Of a DNA stretch of 9,403 nt, positions 5,750 through 9,403 are shown piece by piece (position 1 is the first letter of the stretch; each line of letters starts with the position of its first letter). The translations under genes and the position numbers were made by a program. The notes beneath the pieces are model-generated. The model was not told the origin of the DNA, made no database searches, and was given only the letters and a program-made list of their open reading frames with translations. The DNA comes from Rhizobiaceae bacterium (GTDB lineage Bacteria; Pseudomonadota; Alphaproteobacteria; Rhizobiales; Rhizobiaceae), in NCBI GenBank assembly GCA_020696915.1, contig JAJFMR010000093.1, forward strand, positions 1 to 9,403, read 5' to 3'.

Positions 5750-6574
5750 ATGACATCCCCAACCACAATCTCTATCGACAAGCTTTCACGCCTGATCGGC
5801 ACGCCCAATTGCCCGGCGCTGATCGACGTGCGCACAGACGAGGATTTCGCGGCCGAGCCGCGCCTGATACCCGGCTCTACGCGTCAGCCATGTGACCGCG
5901 TGGAGGAGTGGGCGACGGGGCTCGGCCAGGCCTCGGCAATCGTGATCTGTCACCACGGCCGGAAGCTGAGCGAAGGCGTCGCCGCATGGCTGCGCCATCT
6001 CGGCATCGCCGCGGAAGCACTGCAAGGAGGGCATGCGGCATGGACCGCGGCGGGACTGCCTGCCGTGCCCGCTGCCGCCCTGCCTCTGCCAGGCAAGTCC
6101 GGCAAGACGCATTGGGTAACCAGGGCGCGGCCGAAGATCGATCGTATCGCCTGCCCGTGGCTCATCCGGCGGTTCGTCGACCCGGCGGCCGTCTTTTTGT
6201 TCGTGGCGCCACAGGAGGTTCCTGCCGTAGCCGAGCGCTTCAGCGCCGTCCCGTTCGACATCGAGGACGTGTTCTGGAGTCACCGTGGCGAACTTTGCAC
6301 CTTCGACGTGATGGTCGAGGAGTTCGGCCTTTCGACCGCGCCGCTCACCAGACTGGCGAGGATCGTCCGGGGCGCCGATACCGCACGCCCGGACCTCGAG
6401 CCCGAAGCGCCGGGTCTGCTTGCGGTCTCTCTCGGGCTGTCGCGGATGTATCAGGACGATCTCGCCCAGCTCGAGGCCGGGATGGCGCTCTACGACGCCC
6501 TTTACCGATGGTGCCGGGATGCCACCGACGAGACGCACAATTGGCCGTCGGCGAAGCCGGGAGCCGGCAGATGA
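5750..6574 (+). CDS. Rhodanese-ChrB_C fusion, chromate resistance protein
   Basis: 274 aa. Residues 5-110 form a rhodanese-like domain: LIDVRTDEDF, then ICHHGRKLSEGVAAWLRHLG with Cys67 at the catalytic loop, then LQGGHAAW. Residues about 120-262 match the ChrB C-terminal (chromate resistance exported protein) domain: HWVTRARPKIDRIACPWLIR, SHRGELCTFDVMVEEF, and the ending YDALYRWCRD. No signal peptide or membrane helix is visible, so it is probably cytoplasmic. The ATG at 5750 was chosen for GGAGAGG at a 7-base spacing. Its stop overlaps the chrA start as ATGA, so the two are co-translated. Classical ChrB has an N-terminal regulatory part; here a sulfurtransferase domain takes that place, so a role in sulfur relay, oxyanion handling or chromate reduction is as likely as regulation. 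Domain calls are confident; the exact role is not. Confidence 0.88.
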   Translation: MTSPTTISIDKLSRLIGTPNCPALIDVRTDEDFAAEPRLIPGSTRQPCDRVEEWATGLGQASAIVICHHGRKLSEGVAAWLRHLGIAAEALQGGHAAWTAAGLPAVPAAALPLPGKSGKTHWVTRARPKIDRIACPWLIRRFVDPAAVFLFVAPQEVPAVAERFSAVPFDIEDVFWSHRGELCTFDVMVEEFGLSTAPLTRLARIVRGADTARPDLEPEAPGLLAVSLGLSRMYQDDLAQLEAGMALYDALYRWCRDATDETHNWPSAKPGAGR

Positions 6575-7839
6575 GCAATCTGGCGTCCGCCGCGGCCGCG
6601 TCCGGCTGCAAGGCCGAGGAGTCCGGCCATTCCCCTCCCGCTCTTTCCCATTGGCAGATATTCGTCCGCTTCCTGCGCTTCGGGCTGCTCGCATGGGGTG
6701 GGCCGGTCGCCCAGATCGCCATGATCCGGCGCGACCTCGTCGACGAGGAGCGCTGGCTCTCGAGCGGCCGTTTCAATCGCCTTCTTGCCGTCTACCAGGT
6801 GCTGCCAGGGCCGGAGGCGCACGAACTTTGTGTGCACATCGGCATGCTGCCGGGCGGCCGGCCCGGGGGATTCCTGGCTGGACTGGGTTTCATGCTGCCT
6901 GGGTTCGTGCTGATGTTCGCGCTCTCCTGGCTGTACTTCACCATCGACATCAGCCAGTCGGCACTGGGACCGATCTTCATCGGTGTCCAGGTAGCGGTGA
7001 TCGCGCTCATCGTCCGCGCCGTCCAGCGCATCGGGGCACACGTCCTGCTCGATGGCCCCCTCTGGGCAATCGCTGTTGCGAGTGCCGTTGCCGCGATCCT
7101 CGGTGCTGGCTTCTGGGTGACGCTCCCGGCCGCGGGTGCCGCTTACGCGCTCGCGCGACGCGGGCAGGTTGCGCTGGCCGGGCTGACGGTATGCATCGCG
7201 GCCGCCCTCGCTGTCCTGATCGGCCCGGAAGGCCAGACCGGACTACTCGAAATTGTCCCCCAACACGCGGCGCCGGCCGCCGCCGCGTCAGCGCAGCAAC
7301 CCGGACCCGTCGGGCTGTTCTTCTCGGGCCTGGAGGCAGGGCTTTTGACATTCGGCGGCGCCTACACGGTCATTCCGTTCCTGCGCGAGGACGCCGTCGC
7401 GAACGGCTGGATGACCGACGCGCAGTTCCTCGACGGGCTTGCGCTTTCCGGCATCCTGCCGGCTCCCCTCATCATATTCTCGACCTTCGTCGGCTATTGC
7501 GGCGGCGGCCCGCTCGGCGCGGTTGCAATGACCGCCGGGATCTTCCTGCCGGCGTTCGGATTCTCGCTGCTGCTGCACGACCGCCTGGAGAAAGTGGTCG
7601 AGAACGACGTGCTGCACCGCTTCCTGGAAGGCGTTGCCGCCGGAGTCGTCGGACTGATCACCGCCACGACGGTCGAGCTCGCCGCGGCCCTCATGCAACG
7701 GCTCCCATCGCTGCTGCCCGGGCTGTCCGTGTTCCTGGTCGCGCTGGCGATCCTCTCGCTGTGGCAATCCAGGATGAACGTGGTGCTGGCAATCTTTTGC
7801 GGAGGCCTCCTTGGGTATGTGCTCTTCGGAACAGCCTGA
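6571..7839 (+). CDS. chrA: ChrA chromate efflux transporter, two CHR domains
   Basis: Inner-membrane transporter of the CHR superfamily, which exports chromate using the proton motive force. The protein is 422 aa, the usual length of long-chain ChrA. The N-terminal CHR domain spans residues about 28-220 (FLRFGLLAWGGPVAQIAMIR, LLAVYQVLPGPEAHEL). An Ala/Pro/Gln linker (about 230-246) leads to the C-terminal CHR domain (247-420: GLLTFGGAYTVIPFLRED, FLDGLALSGILPAPLIIF, VGYCGGGPLGA). Around ten hydrophobic segments are visible. The first half has the PGP motif, whereas the equivalent position in the second half is PAP (298-299). The ATG at 6571 overlaps the upstream stop (ATGA); a longer upstream frame is Arg-rich shadow of the preceding gene. 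Co-transcription with the rhodanese-ChrB_C gene supports chromate resistance. Specificity for chromate, rather than another oxyanion, is from family knowledge. Confidence 0.93.
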   Translation: MSNLASAAAASGCKAEESGHSPPALSHWQIFVRFLRFGLLAWGGPVAQIAMIRRDLVDEERWLSSGRFNRLLAVYQVLPGPEAHELCVHIGMLPGGRPGGFLAGLGFMLPGFVLMFALSWLYFTIDISQSALGPIFIGVQVAVIALIVRAVQRIGAHVLLDGPLWAIAVASAVAAILGAGFWVTLPAAGAAYALARRGQVALAGLTVCIAAALAVLIGPEGQTGLLEIVPQHAAPAAAASAQQPGPVGLFFSGLEAGLLTFGGAYTVIPFLREDAVANGWMTDAQFLDGLALSGILPAPLIIFSTFVGYCGGGPLGAVAMTAGIFLPAFGFSLLLHDRLEKVVENDVLHRFLEGVAAGVVGLITATTVELAAALMQRLPSLLPGLSVFLVALAILSLWQSRMNVVLAIFCGGLLGYVLFGTA

Positions 7840-7908
7840 CAAAAACGGCGGCCGGGCTGCCCGGACCCGCAACCGCCTCCCGGATCGCCGATCGGCCGAC
7901 AGATCCAC

Positions 7909-7931
7909 AATCGTGATTGGACTTCACGATT
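7909..7931. repeat. 8-bp inverted repeat between chrA and the next gene
   Basis: AATCGTGA (7909-7916) and TCACGATT (7924-7931) are perfectly complementary around a 7-base spacer. No T-run follows, so it is a poor terminator. It lies 70 bases downstream of chrA and about 70 bases upstream of the next start codon. Its position and symmetry fit an operator for the 144-aa gene equally well. Confidence 0.4.
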
Positions 7932-8000
7932 CCTCCGCCCCAGTTTGTATGAGCACAACAAAAGAAGGGTGGGTCGACTATCGTGGCATAGGAGGCCAGA

Positions 8001-8435
8001 ATGAAGCATCAGAGACTCGACGAACTGCAAAACGTCGCCGAAGTCAGACAGCAGCCCCCGCAGGCATTGACTCGCAGCGCCCGGCTGCAGCGCTGGGCGG
8101 AACTCCTCGAACAGAATCCCAGCCGTCGCCTGTCGACGCTGAACCAGACCGAGTACCAGCCTCTCGCTGCACGCGAACTCATGCGCAGCGACGAGTCCCC
8201 GCTGTCGGTAGCGTTCGAGGACAGTGTGCTGCGCGGCGCCGGAATGAAGGACGACAGTTATGGCGAGGCGAAACGGTTCTTCGAACTTTCCGATGGTGAG
8301 CTGCACGACGTGGTCTGCTATTGCCACTTCGGCGGCAGCGTCAATGCCGCGACGGTCGCCGGCCGCATCCGCGGCGTGGTAGCCGGCAAGCAGCCCGGGA
8401 TTTTTGCCCGGCTGCGAGAGGCATTCCTCGGGTAG
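8001..8435 (+). CDS. Hypothetical protein (144 aa), rhizobial type
   Basis: No function recognised, although the sequence has the look of a conserved rhizobial hypothetical. The ATG at 8001 follows GGAGG (7991-7995) at a 5-base spacing. The first ~60 residues are helical and charged (LTRSARLQRWAELLEQNP, then TLNQTEYQP). The middle (SPLSVAFEDSVLRGAGMKDD, then SYGEAKRFFELSDGELHDV) leads to CYCHFGG (around 106-112), a Cys-x-Cys-His cluster. The C-terminus is basic (ARLREAFLG). There is no signal peptide or membrane segment. It follows chrA on the same strand after 161 bases that include an inverted repeat, so it probably has its own promoter and is not firmly part of the chr operon. The CxCH cluster might bind metal or be redox active, but this is inference. 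Confidence 0.75.
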   Translation: MKHQRLDELQNVAEVRQQPPQALTRSARLQRWAELLEQNPSRRLSTLNQTEYQPLAARELMRSDESPLSVAFEDSVLRGAGMKDDSYGEAKRFFELSDGELHDVVCYCHFGGSVNAATVAGRIRGVVAGKQPGIFARLREAFLG

Positions 8436-8442
8436 TCCAGTC

Positions 8443-8503
8443 GCCCTCGGCGCCCGGCCCCCTGTCGTCAGACCGAGGGCGGATTGAAGATCCGCCTTCG
8501 GAT
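8443..8503. terminator. Overlapping hairpins between converging gene ends, possible terminator
   Basis: Three stems share sequence here: GCCCTCGG / CCGAGGGC (8443-8450 with 8473-8480), GGCGGAT / ATCCGCC (8478-8484 with 8490-8496, loop of 5) and ATCCG / CGGAT (8490-8494 with 8499-8503). They lie between the stop of the 144-aa gene and the end of the recombinase fragment. No T-run follows directly; the nearest is CTTTT at 8519-8523, so intrinsic termination is possible but weak. Confidence 0.35.
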
Positions 8504-8538
8504 ATTGAGATTGTTCGGCTTTTAGCCGCCATGTCGCG

Positions 8539-8693
8539 TCAGGCGAGCAGCGCCCTCTCGGCGGCTGCCAATTCCTCGGTGTCATCACCCCTCGGAAACA
8601 GGTGCCCGTAAACGTCCATCGTCATCATGATCGACGAATGGCCGAGCCGTTCCTGCACGACCTTCGGCGGCAGGCCGAGCCCGCAGTCTTGCG
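8539..8693 (-). pseudogene. C-terminal fragment of a tyrosine recombinase/integrase
   Basis: The minus strand encodes about 51 residues ending at a TGA at 8541-8539. LPPKVVQERLGHSSIMMTMD followed by VYGHLFPR is the conserved end of the phage-integrase catalytic domain: LGHSS contains the second catalytic His, and the Tyr of VYGHLF is the nucleophile. The homology stops at about 8693, where the frame runs into unrelated residues that are a shadow of a plus-strand gene. The Arg-His-x-x-Arg part, the N-terminal arm-binding domain and the start are all absent. This is therefore a broken remnant that cannot act alone. It marks a former integrative element or prophage. The exact breakpoint is uncertain by about ten bases. 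Confidence 0.85.
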
Positions 8694-8938
8694 CAGATGG
8701 GCTTGAGAACTCAATAGAAATTGCGGCCATCGAGGCCGGCTCAACCCCGAAGGCTTTCGTCGCAGCACGCGCTGAACTGGCAGCCGACATAAGGGGTGGC
8801 GCTGACCTAAACGCGAAAGAACGAGCTAGGCGCCTGGGCGTGCCCATCCATCACTACATGCACTTCGCGGCGCTGTTTCACTGCTTCACTACCGGCTCTG
8901 CCGTCACAGTCGTCTGCGATCCGGAGGAGGCCGTATGA
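8694..8938 (+). pseudogene. 5'-truncated remnant of an unidentified gene
   Basis: The plus strand is open from the recombinase junction to the TGA at 8936-8938 (about 80 residues). From roughly 8700 it reads like real protein: NSIEIAAIEAGSTPKAFVAA, then ELAADIRGGADL, then GVPIHHYMHFAALFHCFTTG. The frame has no ATG or GTG with a ribosome site near its beginning, and upstream it only continues as the reverse strand of the recombinase fragment, so the true 5' end is lost. No family recognised. Its stop overlaps the next ATG (ATGA, 8935-8938), showing that it was an upstream member of a compact operon. The lower G+C look of this stretch fits acquired DNA. Confidence 0.55.
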
Positions 8939-9272
8939 TGTCGCCCCAAATCTACTTCTCCGAAGCCCAGGTCCGGGCAGAACATGCCGCTATCGCCGAG
9001 TGGGCGAAGGAACTTAACGTGTCTTTCGGGGATGCGCTCGTCCGCTGCCTCGTCGGCGCCGCCATTGCCAACGGAGCACCGAGGCCGAGTTCTTTGCATC
9101 CTGGTGGGTGCTCGCCTCTGACTTCGCAGTCGGCGACGACATCACTGAAAAGGAAGTCGCTCACCGCCTACGGTTGCCCGTTCCACTCGCCTTTCGCGCC
9201 GTCGCGGTCGCTGTCCTTGAGCGCACCGGGGAAGCGAAGGCAATCGTCGTAGACCCCGGGAAGCCGAACTGA
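8935..9272 (+). pseudogene. Frameshifted gene of unknown function
   Basis: The ATG at 8935 has a very strong site, GGAGGAGG (8923-8930), 4 bases upstream. The first ~46 codons read well (SPQIYFSEAQVRAEHAAIAE, WAKELNVSFGDALVRCLVGA, AIANG). The frame then turns to Pro/Ser/Arg-rich nonsense and ends at 9252. A neighbouring frame, open from 9018, becomes protein-like from about 9075: STEAEFFASWWVLASDFAVG, then TEKEVAHRLRLPVPLAFRAV, then AKAIVVDPGKPN and TGA at 9270-9272. One lost base (or two gained) between about 9072 and 9084 joins the halves into one protein of roughly 110 aa. No slippery heptamer is visible there, so decay or a sequencing error is likelier than programmed frameshifting. The repaired stop overlaps the next ATG (TGATG). 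Family not recognised; the middle resembles a helix-turn-helix-like stretch, but weakly. Confidence 0.6.
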
Positions 9273-9361
9273 TGGCGCGCGGCAGGAGCGCAACACAAAA
9301 GCAAGGGTGTGCCGATGAGCCTCCTGACGCCCCTGACAATTACGCGGCGGCGCAACGCTAG
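9272..9361 (+). CDS. Short reading frame after the frameshifted gene, possibly cut by an amber codon
   Basis: The ATG at 9272 overlaps the repaired upstream stop (TGATG). The frame gives only 29 residues (MARGRSATQKQGCADEPPDA, then PDNYAAAQR) before TAG at 9359-9361. Beyond the TAG the same frame stays open to the window edge (GGLTIRLMASPTAV). It could be the start of a gene interrupted by a nonsense mutation (CAG to TAG would restore it) or simply a chance frame. No good Shine-Dalgarno is seen, only the overlap. Low certainty. Confidence 0.3.
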   Translation: MARGRSATQKQGCADEPPDAPDNYAAAQR

Positions 9362-9403
9362 GGCGGGCTGACAATCAGGCTAATGGCAAGCCCAACAGCT
9401 GTC

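Noticed and set aside
5908..6570. N-terminal extension of chrA to 5908
   Set aside because: The extension is an Arg-rich shadow of the rhodanese-ChrB_C gene; the ATGA overlap at 6571 and the usual ChrA length favour the short form.
6420..7916. 498-codon plus-strand frame overlapping chrA
   Set aside because: Very Arg/Gly/Pro-rich and covers the membrane protein chrA in another frame; no family resemblance.
7494..8588. 364-codon minus-strand frame opposite chrA and the 144-aa gene
   Set aside because: It runs antisense through two well-supported genes, and its sequence has no recognisable motif.
1..9403. CRISPR array, rRNA or complete insertion sequence
   Set aside because: No regularly spaced direct repeats, no rRNA-like sequence, and no transposase with terminal inverted repeats were seen on either strand.

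Overview
The window looks like a high-GC alphaproteobacterial chromosome, most likely a Mesorhizobium-like member of the Hyphomicrobiales. The basis is the trigger factor and RadC sequences, the rhizobial style of the small hypothetical genes, and clear GGAGG ribosome sites. The genus is inference, since no search could be run.

Layout from left to right. (1) The 3' part of radC (+, 2-694) converges on a two-gene minus-strand cassette. That cassette is a PAAR-tip protein with a papain/C39-like cysteine peptidase domain at its C-terminus (1302-2372, start moved to a TTG with a good Shine-Dalgarno), followed with an ATGA overlap by a 200-residue soluble protein of unknown family (703-1305). This is the arrangement of a type VI secretion (T6SS) effector and its immunity protein; no T6SS structural gene lies in the window. 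(2) The housekeeping gene tig (trigger factor, -, 2576-4063) ends at a strong intrinsic terminator (2523-2546) that isolates it from the effector cassette. (3) A tRNA-Leu(UAG) with encoded CCA (+, 4431-4515) sits divergent to tig. It is followed by two small hypothetical genes, 77 aa (+) and 89 aa with a C-terminal zinc ribbon (-). (4) A chromate-resistance operon (+): a rhodanese/ChrB_C fusion (5750-6574) is translationally coupled by ATGA to a two-domain ChrA transporter (6571-7839). A 10-bp palindrome and two 9-bp direct repeats spaced one helical turn apart lie just upstream of a TTGACA box. A conserved-looking 144-aa hypothetical gene follows. (5) The right end is decayed mobile DNA: the C-terminal piece of a tyrosine recombinase (-, 8539 to about 8693) abuts a 5'-truncated gene, a frameshifted gene and a short reading frame ending in an amber codon, all on the plus strand and linked by stop/start overlaps.

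How the genes work together: tig, radC and the tRNA are core genes. The PAAR-peptidase and its partner form a likely interbacterial toxin-immunity unit inserted between core genes. The chr operon would expel chromate from the cytoplasm, with the rhodanese/ChrB_C protein in an accessory sulfur- or chromate-related role. The recombinase remnant and broken genes suggest that the segment to the right of the tRNA gene, including the chromate genes, may be an eroded island; this last point is inference.

The most interesting object is the PAAR-peptidase/unknown-partner pair. The strongest direct sequence anomalies are the frameshift near 9072-9084, the recombinase junction near 8693, and the repeat/palindrome cluster at 5602-5625.
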